Notes: a model not told the origin generated them from the letters alone. 64,000 nt of DNA from Bacteroidota bacterium (GCA_023393915.1 JAEXBS010000021.1:130604-194603), one strand, 5' to 3'. Positions 53,345-62,368 are shown, numbered from the stretch's first letter. Made by a program: numbers and translations.

Positions 53345-53420
53345 AGAATTAAGAATTAAAAATGAAGAATTATGAATTAAGGTTTTTTAGAGCTTTGAGC
53401 TAAACTCTCCTATATTCTAA

Positions 53421-53885
53421 TTATTTCTTGATCATTTCCCTTGTCCAATCCACTAAAAGTTTTTTATCAGCTGCACTGAGTTTAGCATTTTGATGTATCA
53501 AGGTATAGGAAGTCATTGGCATTTCGCCCTCTTCAATTTCTTCTACTATTTCTTTGAATTTTTTCTGTTTTCTTTCGGCAGAATAGGTGTTAAATTCATC
53601 AAAATTCAGATGTTTTTTCCCATCACGGATATGGTCATCTAACCATAAAGCTACTGGTTGTACATTGCTATACCAAGGATAAACGGTATTGTTAGAATGA
53701 CAATCATAGCAACTGGTTCTTAGCAATTTATCAACGGGTTCAGGAACATCATAATACTGCCCGATTGCATTAACAGAAACTTCTGTAGAAATATTTTTCG
53801 CAGGGCGATACAATTGAAGTAGTGCCAAAGCGACAATCAGTACGACAAGTACTTTTTTAAGGATTGATTTTACTGGATTTTTCAT
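53421..53885 (-). CDS. Haem-binding domain protein (CxxCH)
   Basis: 154 aa from the ATG at 53885, which gives a clean signal/anchor helix (KKVLVVLIVALALLQLY); the frame is open to 53909. The exported part has one CYDCH haem-attachment motif followed by WYSNVQPVALWLDDHI and a later EGEMPMTSYTLIH, with the methionine as possible axial ligand. This matches the haem_bd family, small cytochrome-c-like proteins common in Bacteroidota. It lies between the RND adaptor and the ATPase genes. Its part in metal handling is not known. Confidence 0.85.
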   Translation of the reverse strand: MKNPVKSILKKVLVVLIVALALLQLYRPAKNISTEVSVNAIGQYYDVPEPVDKLLRTSCYDCHSNNTVYPWYSNVQPVALWLDDHIRDGKKHLNFDEFNTYSAERKQKKFKEIVEEIEEGEMPMTSYTLIHQNAKLSAADKKLLVDWTREMIKK

Positions 53886-53929
53886 TGTTTTTATTTTTAA
53901 AATTTTCAAACTAATATTTTTGTTTCATT

Positions 53930-55060
53930 TTATTCTTCATCTGTATTTTTCAACACCATCAAAAGATGATATGCACCTTTAACAACGATGTTTTTATTGG
54001 CTAATTTTTCAGCAGACATAATTTCTGTAAATCCATTTTCTGCATTGCCGATTTGTACTTCCGTCATTTCAAACTGTCTGTTTCCTTTTTCGATAAACAC
54101 ATAGTTTTTATTTTCAAAACGAACAATGGCATCATCGGGTAAAACAGTTGCATTGCCACCTGACAATTCAATTATTGCATTCATAAACATCCCAGGCAAT
54201 AAAGTTTTGTCGTATTCTTTAAAGTGGCAATGTACCTGTGTAGCGTTGTCGTTGCTTAGGTTTTTGCTGATTAATATGATTTCACATTCATACTTTTTAT
54301 CGGGATTACTGTTGGAAAATGCAATTACTTTTTGTCCGATAGCCAATTTGTTTACATCTTTATCAAACACGGTTAATGCCAAATGAATGTCATTTGGATT
54401 GACTAACTCAAACAGTAAATCGCTTGGGGTTACATATTTACCGATATTCACATTTACGGCAGAAACAAAGCCATTGATAGGCGAATAGATGTTGATACTT
54501 TTTGTAATCGTATTGGCAGTAACAGTATTTGGATTTAATCCGATTAATTTCAACTTTTGTTCCAATGATTTTATCAGTATATTTTGTGTTTGATAAGTTG
54601 TTCTTGCCTGCTCAAATACTTTATCACTTACTGCTTTACTTTCGTTGAGTTCTTTTTGACGCAAATATTCACTTTCATTGTATGCAAATTGGGCTTTGGC
54701 AGTTAAATAATCTTCTTGTAATTGAATGTATTGAGGATCTTCCATTACAGCAATTACTTCTCCTTTGCTAATGTGCATACCGGGTAATAATTTTGTGGAT
54801 CGCAGATAACCACCCAACGGCACACTGACAGACACTATATTTTGGGGCGGAACATCAATTTTTCCGTTCAATTTTAAAACAGAAAAAACATTTTTCATTT
54901 CTATTTTACCAATTTCTATTCCGGCATTTTTATATTGTGCATCGGTAAGACTGGCAACATTTTCTTGTGTTGGTACATTTACTTGTTCTTCGCTTTTTTG
55001 TTTATTGGTACAAGCGGTAAACAATAAAAATATATTTATGATGATAATTAAGTTCTTCAT
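53930..55060 (-). CDS. RND efflux periplasmic adaptor (CzcB/CusB-like)
   Basis: 376 aa lipoprotein (lipobox FTAC, cysteine near residue 17). A beta-barrel and lipoyl half (VSVPLGGYLRSTKLLPGMHISKGEVIAVM) is followed by a helical hairpin (about 105-170) and the second lipoyl half (INIYSPINGFVSAVNVNIGKYV). Adaptors of this family join the inner-membrane RND pump to the outer-membrane channel. It is eight bases downstream of the pump gene and plainly part of the same complex. Confidence 0.92.
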   Translation of the reverse strand: MKNLIIIINIFLLFTACTNKQKSEEQVNVPTQENVASLTDAQYKNAGIEIGKIEMKNVFSVLKLNGKIDVPPQNIVSVSVPLGGYLRSTKLLPGMHISKGEVIAVMEDPQYIQLQEDYLTAKAQFAYNESEYLRQKELNESKAVSDKVFEQARTTYQTQNILIKSLEQKLKLIGLNPNTVTANTITKSINIYSPINGFVSAVNVNIGKYVTPSDLLFELVNPNDIHLALTVFDKDVNKLAIGQKVIAFSNSNPDKKYECEIILISKNLSNDNATQVHCHFKEYDKTLLPGMFMNAIIELSGGNATVLPDDAIVRFENKNYVFIEKGNRQFEMTEVQIGNAENGFTEIMSAEKLANKNIVVKGAYHLLMVLKNTDEE

Positions 55061-55068
55061 TTTTTAGA

Positions 55069-58000
55069 CTATTTATTTAGATAATAATTAATTTCTGCTA
55101 CGGCATTATTCCTGTTTCGTATGGCTTCAATATAATCGCTTTGAATACTTATCGCTTGGTTCATTAGCAACACCCATTCTAAATAATTGATTTCACCATT
55201 TAAAAATTGCTGATTAGCGGTCGTTTTAAGTATTTCAGCATTTTTTAAAGCCGTATTTTCAAAATATAAAACAGCATCTTGATATTTCTGGTATTGCTTC
55301 ATTGCTTGTGCAAAATTTGTTTCGAGATTTCTCAAATTCACTTCGTATTCATTGGCGGCTACTTGTTCATTTATTTTTGAAGCATTTATTTTTGATTTTT
55401 GACTACCGTTGAAAATAGGAATACCCAAACCAATCTGAGCCGAATGAAAACGAAGACTACTGTTGTATTCGACATTGTTTGCACCCATACCTTTCATTCC
55501 CATTATATTATAGCCAAAAGTAATGTCTGGTAACAGTTTTGATTTTTCAACTTTTGTATTGGCAACAGCGATGTTTTGTTGTTGTTTCCAATACTGAACT
55601 AAAGGATGAGAAATAAACTCTGCGCTTTCCAATGAAGATATATTTTGAAAAAAGATTTCACTTTCATCAGGAACAAAAACTGTAGTTGTGTTGAGTAGAT
55701 ACTGAAACTGCAATTGTAGGATTTCCCAATCTTGTTCTAATTGTGAAAGTTGAAGTGCAATTTGTCCTTGTTGATTTTCGGCTGTTGTTTTTTCTAAAAT
55801 ATTGCTTTCTCCTTTTTTAAATCGAAGAATGGATTTACTTAGAAATTCTGAAAACAAGCTGTCATTTTCCAGTAACAACCTTCTCTTTTGTTGAATATAA
55901 AGCAGATTGAAATATGCCTCTGTAACTAATTTTTTTAGTTCTGTTTCTTTTATTTTTAAATTCAAAACACTGCTTTTCCATTCTTCGGTTAGCAAATCTT
56001 TTTGTCTTGAATAAACAGTTGGAAAACTGAGTGTTTGTGAAATACCTAAACTCAAATCAGGATAGAAACTATTGATTTGTCCGTACTGTCCGCCAATGTT
56101 TGTAGCCGGAATAGTCGCACTGGATTTGATGAGTTTTTGATGATACTCTGTTCGCAATTTTTCATTTTTAACGGTAAGATTATTGACTAAAGCGGTATCA
56201 ATAGCTTGTTGAAGGGTGATTTTATCTTGTGCATTAGCTCCGATTGAAATAAATAGCAATATCAAAACAGATATTCCTTTTATTGATTTATTTTTCAATG
56301 AAATACCTCTATTAAAAATGATGTACAAAATCGGAAGAACAAACAAGGTTAGAAATGTAGCAAGCAGTAAACCACCGATAACAACAGTAGCCAACGGTCT
56401 TTGCACTTCTGCACCTTCTCCGTGGCTTAATGCCATTGGCAAGAAACCTAATGAAGCTACAAACGCTGTCATTAGTACCGGACGTAAACGGGTTTTTGTT
56501 CCCATAATCACAATGCGTTTTAAGTCGGTATAACCTTCACTTTTTAATCGATTAAATTCTGCGACTAATACAATTCCATTCAATACCGCTACACCAAATA
56601 AAGCAATAAAACCAATTCCCGCACTCACGCTAAAAGGAATGCCACGAAGAGCCAAAGCGAATATCCCACCTATTGCAGATAGTGGAATGGCAGTGTAAAT
56701 GAGTAAGCCTTGCTTAACAGAACCAAATGCAAAGTAAAGCAGTAGGAATATCAAAACTAAGGATATAGGTACAGCAACAGCCAACCGATCTTTTGCAGCT
56801 TGTAAATTTTCAAATGCTCCTCCATAAGTTACAAAATATCCGGGAGGTAATTTAATTTGTTGTTCTACTTTTTGCTGCAATTCGTTTACTGTGCTTTGAA
56901 TGTCACGGCCTCGAACATTAAAGCCTACAATAATTCTGCGTTGAGAATTTTCTCTTTGTATCTGATTAGGACCTTCTATAATATCCACATTTGCTACAGT
57001 GCTTAATGGTATTTGCGTACCTTGTGGTGTGGCTATCAGCAACCGTTGTACATCTTCCAAATTTTTTCTTTTATCACCTGAAAGACGAACTACTAAATCA
57101 AATCTTCTTTCATTCTCAAATACCATTCCGCTGCTTTCACCTGCAAAAGCCGTATTGACAACACGATTGATATCGCTGATGTTTAAACCGTATTGGGCAA
57201 TTGCAGGTCGATTGTATTTAATTACAATTTGTGGCATTCCTGTTACTGCTTCAACATACAAAGCCTCTGTTCCTTTTATTCCGTTAGATAATTGCCCTAA
57301 TTTACTAGCATAGTAAGCCAGAGTATCCAAATCTTCTCCGTAAATTTTGCATACTACATCTTGTCTTGCTCCGGTCATTAATTCATTAAATCTCATTGCT
57401 ACCGGATATTGGAAACCGAAAGCCACTCCCGGAACATCTTCTAATGCTTTGCTCATTTTCGCTTCCAATTCAGGATAAGTTTTAGCAGAAGTCCATTCGC
57501 TTCGGTCTTTTAAAATAATCATTAAGTCAGATGCATCCACTGGCATAGGGTCGGTAGGCACTTCACTGCTCCCAGTTTTGCCCACTACTTGTTCTACTTC
57601 CGGAAAGTTTTCTAAAATGATTTTAGAAGCCTTAGAAACTGCTTCAACTGATGTGTTCAGGTTACTTCCCGGCAAAACTCTTGTTTCCACTGCAAAATCG
57701 CCTTCGGGAAGAGAAGGGATGAACTCTCCGCCTAATGTGGATAAAACAAACAAAGCTGTTACAAATAAGCCGATAACTGTAGCTAATATCTTTTTTTGAT
57801 GACGAAATGCCTTAACTAAAAACCGCTGATAAAACCGCTCCAATCGGTTCATCATTTTGTCAGATAAAGTTTCTTTGTGTGAAATCTTTTTACTTAAAAA
57901 CAATGAACTCATCATTGGAATATAAGTAAGTGAAAGCAGAAAAGCACCCAATAATGCAAAGGCAACCGTTTGTGCCATTGGTTTGAACATCTTGCCCTCA

Positions 58001-59415
58001 ATTCCCTGTAAAGTGAAAATTGGCAAATACACGATTAAGATGATAATTTGTCCGAACACTGCACTATTCATCATTCGAGAAGCCGATGTTTTGACTTCGC
58101 TGTCCATTTCCTTTTGCGATAGTTTATTGACTTTGGCAAACAGTTTACTGTGCGATAGTTTGTGCATTACCGCTTCCACAATAATTACTGCACCGTCCAC
58201 AATTAAACCAAAATCTAAAGCTCCCAAACTCATTAAATTCCCACTTACACCAAAAGTGTTCATTAAAATAATTGCAAACAACATCGATAGCGGAATAACC
58301 GATGCCACCAATAAACCGGCACGAATATTCCCCAGAAATAGCACCAATACAAAAATGACTATTAATGCACCTTCCATAAGGTTCTTAGTAACCGTTCCGA
58401 TAGCATTGTTCACCATTTTAGTTCTGTCTAAAAACGGCTCAATCACCACTCCTTCGGGCAAAGTTTTTTGTATTTTTTCAATTTGTGCTTTAATATCTTT
58501 GATGACCACGTTGCTGTTTGCACCTTTCAGCATCATTACAACTGCACCAGAAACTTCCTGTTCTCCATTGTAGGTCATAGCTCCGTATCTTGGTGCGTTA
58601 CCTAATCGAACTTCACCCACATCTCGAATGAGTAGAGGCATTCCATTAGGTAAATTCTTTACAACAATATTTTGAATATCTTCCATTGTTCCAACCAAAC
58701 CTTCACTACGGATAAATAAAATGGTTGGACCTTTTTCAATATAAGAACCACCTGTATTTTGATTGTTTTTTTCAAGGGCGTTAAATACATCGTTGATGGT
58801 AATACCATAAGCCATTAATTTTTCGGGTACAACAGCTATTTCATATTGCTTCAGTAAACCTCCGAAACTGCTTACTTCGGCTACTCCTTTTACACCGAGC
58901 AGCTGTCTGCGTACAATCCAATCCTGAATGGTACGAAGTTCCATAGCATCGTACTTGTTTTCATAGCCTTTTTTGGGACGAACCGTATATTGATAAATCT
59001 CACCCAATCCGGTAGTAACTGGAGCTAAAACTGGAGTTCCAAATCCTTTTGGTATTTGTTCCTGTGCTTGTTGCAGCCGTTCGGTTACTTGTTGTCTTGC
59101 CCAATAAATATCCGTTTTTTCATCAAATACAATAGTAACAACCGATAAACCAAACCGGGAAAAACTCCGCAATTCAATCAGTCCGGGGATATTATTATTT
59201 ACTTGTTCTATGGGAAACGTAATCAACCGTTCCACATCAGGAGCCCCTAAAGCAGAAGCTACTGTGATTACTTGCACCTGATTATTCGTGATGTCAGGCA
59301 CCGCATCAATTGGGAGTTTTTTTACCTCATAACTCCCATAGGCTATCAGTCCGAGGACAAAAAGACCTATGATGAGCTTGTTCTTTATCGAGAACTCTAT
59401 TATTTTACTTAGCAT
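55069..59415 (-). CDS. CzcA-type heavy-metal RND pump fused to a TolC-like channel
   Basis: 1448 aa. Residues 1 to about 1040 form an HME-type RND pump with twelve membrane helices; helix 4 carries LDFGLIVDGAVIIVE, the DFG-D-E pattern of CzcA-like (Zn/Co/Cd) rather than CusA-like (Cu/Ag) pumps. Then comes an internal signal-like helix (VLILLFISIGANAQ) and a TolC-type outer-membrane factor (about 1060-1448) with two long helical repeats. The single chain would combine the CzcA and CzcC roles. Such fusions are known in Bacteroidota; whether the chain is cut after export is unknown. Confidence 0.93.
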   Translation of the reverse strand: MLSKIIEFSIKNKLIIGLFVLGLIAYGSYEVKKLPIDAVPDITNNQVQVITVASALGAPDVERLITFPIEQVNNNIPGLIELRSFSRFGLSVVTIVFDEKTDIYWARQQVTERLQQAQEQIPKGFGTPVLAPVTTGLGEIYQYTVRPKKGYENKYDAMELRTIQDWIVRRQLLGVKGVAEVSSFGGLLKQYEIAVVPEKLMAYGITINDVFNALEKNNQNTGGSYIEKGPTILFIRSEGLVGTMEDIQNIVVKNLPNGMPLLIRDVGEVRLGNAPRYGAMTYNGEQEVSGAVVMMLKGANSNVVIKDIKAQIEKIQKTLPEGVVIEPFLDRTKMVNNAIGTVTKNLMEGALIVIFVLVLFLGNIRAGLLVASVIPLSMLFAIILMNTFGVSGNLMSLGALDFGLIVDGAVIIVEAVMHKLSHSKLFAKVNKLSQKEMDSEVKTSASRMMNSAVFGQIIILIVYLPIFTLQGIEGKMFKPMAQTVAFALLGAFLLSLTYIPMMSSLFLSKKISHKETLSDKMMNRLERFYQRFLVKAFRHQKKILATVIGLFVTALFVLSTLGGEFIPSLPEGDFAVETRVLPGSNLNTSVEAVSKASKIILENFPEVEQVVGKTGSSEVPTDPMPVDASDLMIILKDRSEWTSAKTYPELEAKMSKALEDVPGVAFGFQYPVAMRFNELMTGARQDVVCKIYGEDLDTLAYYASKLGQLSNGIKGTEALYVEAVTGMPQIVIKYNRPAIAQYGLNISDINRVVNTAFAGESSGMVFENERRFDLVVRLSGDKRKNLEDVQRLLIATPQGTQIPLSTVANVDIIEGPNQIQRENSQRRIIVGFNVRGRDIQSTVNELQQKVEQQIKLPPGYFVTYGGAFENLQAAKDRLAVAVPISLVLIFLLLYFAFGSVKQGLLIYTAIPLSAIGGIFALALRGIPFSVSAGIGFIALFGVAVLNGIVLVAEFNRLKSEGYTDLKRIVIMGTKTRLRPVLMTAFVASLGFLPMALSHGEGAEVQRPLATVVIGGLLLATFLTLFVLPILYIIFNRGISLKNKSIKGISVLILLFISIGANAQDKITLQQAIDTALVNNLTVKNEKLRTEYHQKLIKSSATIPATNIGGQYGQINSFYPDLSLGISQTLSFPTVYSRQKDLLTEEWKSSVLNLKIKETELKKLVTEAYFNLLYIQQKRRLLLENDSLFSEFLSKSILRFKKGESNILEKTTAENQQGQIALQLSQLEQDWEILQLQFQYLLNTTTVFVPDESEIFFQNISSLESAEFISHPLVQYWKQQQNIAVANTKVEKSKLLPDITFGYNIMGMKGMGANNVEYNSSLRFHSAQIGLGIPIFNGSQKSKINASKINEQVAANEYEVNLRNLETNFAQAMKQYQKYQDAVLYFENTALKNAEILKTTANQQFLNGEINYLEWVLLMNQAISIQSDYIEAIRNRNNAVAEINYYLNK

Positions 59416-59534
59416 TTCTTATTATTTCTTAGTTATTCAATTGGAAATTGATAATTAGCAATGTGCAATTACCAACAATGAGCATCTATTTGCTCTTTGT
59501 TAATTGCCGATGCCTATCTTTCTATTAAAATGAA

Positions 59535-59918
59535 CTAAGAAATTTGTGGCGGTTGCCAAATGCTGTCGAGGTAAGCGTTAGAATAATTTTGTTGTTGAAG
59601 TATAGGTGTCTTCAATTCTTTTTCAGCAATTTGTCTTGAAAACTTGATAAACAAAGGCTGAAAATATACTACTTGTATAGAATGTACATTAATTGTTTTA
59701 AACGGAAGATTATCGTGGTCGTGATGATTGTCATTATGGTGATGATTGATGTCCTTTACATAATGTTTTACCAAAAAATCTACAATCGAATTGTCCTTAT
59801 CTTCTTGGGTATGTTCTATATAGTGGTGAATAAGTAAAGGCAATTTCAATACTTCCCCGAATGCCGTGTTGGCACTCAGAAAAGAAAAGAGAAAGAATAT
59901 GGCAATTACCTTTTTCAC
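59535..59918 (-). CDS. Exported histidine-rich small protein
   Basis: 127 aa with a signal peptide (cleavage near TAFG). A histidine- and aspartate-rich tract lies at about residues 58-70 (INHHHNDNHHDHDN), with more histidines before it (HHYIEH). Such tracts bind Zn, Ni or Co in the periplasm. It precedes the RND pump gene by 119 bases. I recognise no named family; a metal-buffering or sensing role beside the pump is inferred from composition and context. Confidence 0.75.
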   Translation of the reverse strand: MKKVIAIFFLFSFLSANTAFGEVLKLPLLIHHYIEHTQEDKDNSIVDFLVKHYVKDINHHHNDNHHDHDNLPFKTINVHSIQVVYFQPLFIKFSRQIAEKELKTPILQQQNYSNAYLDSIWQPPQIS

Positions 59919-60000
59919 ACTACAAAATTACTTATTTATAATGGTAATTTTGTGGAATAAAATTTTACTTTTTTCATTATAACCTAAATCAGTATTTAGA

Positions 60001-60456
60001 CTAATTAAAAAATTGATGATATACCTGATACGAATGTTGAATTTTGGAAACAATTTCATTTGCTTTTGTTGTATCTGTTTCATTTTCTAATTCTTTCACT
60101 AATTCTAGATGCGGATGAAGCCATTTATGCAATTCATCGTGGCTCTTTCCGTCCATTGTACAGCTTTTTATGAGTTGGCTGTTTTTGTCTTTTAGTTGTA
60201 CCGCTAATTCTTTGTAGTCCGTTTTGTTGGCTTGAATATACTCATTTACTAATTCTTCTCCTTTTAATACAAAAGGTTTCATTTCTTCGTTTACAAGCCA
60301 TTTCTCACCATTGTTGAGTTCAATAGCTTCTGAATTTTCATCGTAATGTTGTTCTGTGTGGCTTTCAGTTTCCTGATGCATTGTTGATTTTTCAGTAGCA
60401 TTATTACAACTCCACAACAACATAATGGCCATTCCGAATACAATTACTTTTTTCAT
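60001..60456 (-). CDS. Lipoprotein of unknown function in the metal-resistance block
   Basis: 151 aa. Lipobox LLWSC (cysteine near residue 17) is followed by an acidic, histidine-containing stretch (TESHTEQHYDENSE) and a helical domain with GEKWLVNEEMKPFV and SCTMDGKSHDELHKWLHPH, the latter offering Cys, Met and His as possible metal ligands. I know similar proteins only as hypotheticals near metal efflux genes. It begins 15 bases after the tetR gene and is probably cotranscribed. Confidence 0.75.
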   Translation of the reverse strand: MKKVIVFGMAIMLLWSCNNATEKSTMHQETESHTEQHYDENSEAIELNNGEKWLVNEEMKPFVLKGEELVNEYIQANKTDYKELAVQLKDKNSQLIKSCTMDGKSHDELHKWLHPHLELVKELENETDTTKANEIVSKIQHSYQVYHQFFN

Positions 60457-60471
60457 TTCGATTTATTTAAT

Positions 60472-61062
60472 TTATTTCTTTTCAATCATTTTTAAAATTC
60501 CGTCTAAAACAGCTTTTCCGTCTTTTATTAAGTCGGATTTATGCCCTGTTAATTTCCATTTTAAAACCGTCATCCGCATTCCACCTATAAGTATTGTTGT
60601 AAGCGTTGATGCTCCCATCAAATTGTTATATTGTCCGCTTTCTTGTCCTTGCTTGATGTTGTTTTTTACGTAGTTCTGCATCATATCCATTATTTCAGAA
60701 ACTTTATTACTTAGATTTTCTTCATAATGAAAAATACTCTCGGCAAAAATAACACTGACAATTGCAGGTTTATTAACGAAAGTTTGTAATTCAGAGTTGA
60801 AAATAGCTCTTAATTTATCAGCTTCGCTTGTTGATGCTTTAAACGGGATAGATTGAATACGGTTTTCCATTTCTGTTTTGAAATACTCCAATAAATTAAA
60901 CAGAATTTCATTCTTACTTTTGAAATGGCGGTATAATGCAGATTCTGAAAGTCCAATATCTTCAGCAAGTGTCTTTATAGTCAAATTCTGAATACCGAAT
61001 TTTGAAATTCTGTTGGTTGCCGCTTCCATTATCTCTATTTGTCTGTCTGTAAATTCTTGCAT
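60472..61062 (-). CDS. TetR-family transcriptional regulator
   Basis: 196 aa. The N-terminal helix-turn-helix (about 5-50) reads IMEAATNRISKFGIQNLTIKTLAEDIGLSES-type with the recognition helix SALYRHFKSK; the C-terminal helical domain is the variable ligand-binding part. It is the first gene of the minus-strand metal block. A promoter with an imperfect palindrome just upstream suggests self-regulation, and the same promoter block recurs before the cupin gene at 50.8 kb. The inducer is unknown; a metal or related stress is inferred from context. Confidence 0.92.
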   Translation of the reverse strand: MQEFTDRQIEIMEAATNRISKFGIQNLTIKTLAEDIGLSESALYRHFKSKNEILFNLLEYFKTEMENRIQSIPFKASTSEADKLRAIFNSELQTFVNKPAIVSVIFAESIFHYEENLSNKVSEIMDMMQNYVKNNIKQGQESGQYNNLMGASTLTTILIGGMRMTVLKWKLTGHKSDLIKDGKAVLDGILKMIEKK

Positions 61063-61077
61063 ATTAAAATTAAACTA

Positions 61078-61127
61078 TGTTAGTTAGTATTCACTCGCAA
61101 AGGTAAATAAACTTTTTCATTTGCAAG
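61078..61127 (-). promoter_or_regulatory. tetR promoter with TetR-type operator
   Basis: On the minus strand there is CTTGCA (-33-like, 61127-61122), an 18-base spacer and TACCTTTG (61105-61098), an exact Bacteroidota -7 box. The imperfect palindrome AGTGAATACTAACT (61095-61082) lies at the start of transcription. The block is a 39/40 match to 50779-50818. Confidence 0.75.
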
Positions 61128-61355
61128 AATTATTTTTAAAAAAGTTGAAAATGGTTTGTTGGTGGGTGGATAAATTGGCTCTTTTGGTTTTTTAGAATTG
61201 GCTTTGAGCGGTGGCAAAAAACCAAATGTGCCAATGTGTGTAGGCAAAATTATTTTTTCCGTGCGTGGGCAAAAATTTTAAAACCTTTTGTGTTGGTATG
61301 GTGTTGGGCTACAGCAAAATTATTTGTCGTGAATGTTGAGTTGGTACGGTTATTC
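61128..61355. other. Intergenic between tetR promoter and the repeat array
   Basis: No gene seen. The stretch holds loosely repeated words (TTGTTGGTGGGTGG, GGCAAAAA, GTGTGTAGGCAAAA) that suggest an older, degraded copy of the structured repeats to its right, but I cannot draw a stable fold. Confidence 0.4.
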
Positions 61356-61359
61356 TACG

Positions 61360-61529
61360 CTTGCCTGATCCGTTGAGAGGGAAGCCCGGAGGGATTTCCT
61401 CTCAACTGTCTTGTATAACCGTCAGTTACGGGTTTTTATGCGTTAATTTTCGGTTTAGCACAGACTTTAGCAATTCCGAGTGGATTCGGACGTAGTCGAA
61501 TCCGCCGTAATTGCGGTTATACATTGTTA
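61360..61529 (-). repeat. Structured cassette-boundary repeat, copy 1
   Basis: Two linked structures. The first is GCCTGATCCG followed by the hairpin TTGAGAGG ... CCTCTCAA (61373-61405), which recurs at the window end. The second is an arm closed by TGTATAACCG / CGGTTATACA (61412-61421 with 61514-61523), containing an inner perfect hairpin GGATTCG / CGAATCC (61482-61503). The stop codon of the ORF to the right lies inside this arm. Repeats of this kind occur between small accessory genes in Bacteroidota; a class is not assigned. Confidence 0.7.
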
Positions 61530-62194
61530 GCAATAGTACTTTTTAATTTTTCATTTAATTTATCAATATATTCTTTTCGTCCAAGCAATTGATTCATATC
61601 AGTTTCAAATGTTTTGGTTTTGTTTATATTAGGAAATGATAATTTATTTTTAGCGATTGAATTTGAAACCATAATATTGAAGTAGTTATAAACTAAGATT
61701 ATTTTTTGCAAAATGTCAGTTTCAACAATTTCAAATCCAATTTTTTCTGCTGTTCTTTTATTTATTATGTAGCTCGTTCCTTTTATTTTTATTTTCTCAT
61801 TATTCTCATACTTTTCAATGAGGCGCAATAATCCATCCAAATACTGTTGTATTATAAAATTGGTTCTTTGTTTCCCATTCATTTTTTTGTCGATAACGAA
61901 ATAGTAATCAAATAAAGTTCCACCGTGAATTTTTATTAGTTCGTTTTTCGGCCTTTCGGCTATGAATAAAGGAGAATAATAAATCATTCTTCCACTTTTT
62001 TTAAGTGAAGGCATATCGAAAAATGGTGCAATTAAAGATAGGGTTATTGTAAATGTCAAAATTCCAATCAGATATATTCTTGAATATATTGATATAATAA
62101 TTGACAGAAATATAATTGCAAGAGAAAAAATCGCTATCAAGATTAAGATTCCATTTTGCTCTTTTTTATTCTTATTATAAAACCTATGATTCAA
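61517..62194 (-). CDS. Membrane protein of unknown function (cassette unit 1)
   Basis: 225 aa. Two adjoining hydrophobic helices near the N-terminus (about 14-36 and 40-58) are followed by a basic cytoplasmic domain with no motif I recognise. Codon use is strongly A+T-rich (many AAA, ATT, AAT). The last codons and the TAA lie in the flanking repeat, as happens in mobile gene cassettes. It stands alone between two structured repeats. Confidence 0.65.
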   Translation of the reverse strand: MNHRFYNKNKKEQNGILILIAIFSLAIIFLSIIISIYSRIYLIGILTFTITLSLIAPFFDMPSLKKSGRMIYYSPLFIAERPKNELIKIHGGTLFDYYFVIDKKMNGKQRTNFIIQQYLDGLLRLIEKYENNEKIKIKGTSYIINKRTAEKIGFEIVETDILQKIILVYNYFNIMVSNSIAKNKLSFPNINKTKTFETDMNQLLGRKEYIDKLNEKLKSTIANNV

Positions 62195-62226
62195 TGTTTT
62201 CTCAATTGTGTTTTTGTATTATTACT

Positions 62227-62356
62227 AACGGATCAGGCGCTTGGCGTAGTGGCGGTATTTTAGCACTACTGTTGATACGAAGCCGAAAGCTCAAATTTAG
62301 CAAAAATGTTGATACGAAGAACGAAACCCGCCATTACGCCAAACCCTTGTTATGGG
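62227..62356 (-). repeat. Structured cassette-boundary repeat, copy 2
   Basis: It opens with AACGGATCAGGCGCTTGGCG (62227-62246), a 20-base exact match to 63876-63895. A long stem TTGGCGTAGTGGCGG (62241-62255) pairs with CCGCCATTACGCCAA (62328-62342) with one G-T pair. Inside are two direct copies of TGTTGATACGAAG (62270-62282 and 62308-62320). It ends at TTGTTATGGGC. It separates unit 1 from the sigma-factor unit. Confidence 0.75.
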
Positions 62357-62368
62357 CTGGCGTTTTTG

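Noticed and set aside
57983..58573. 196-codon open frame on the plus strand inside the CzcA-TolC gene
   Set aside because: It is antisense to a clearly coding pump domain, has no recognisable domain and owes its length to the A+T-rich codon pattern of the real gene.
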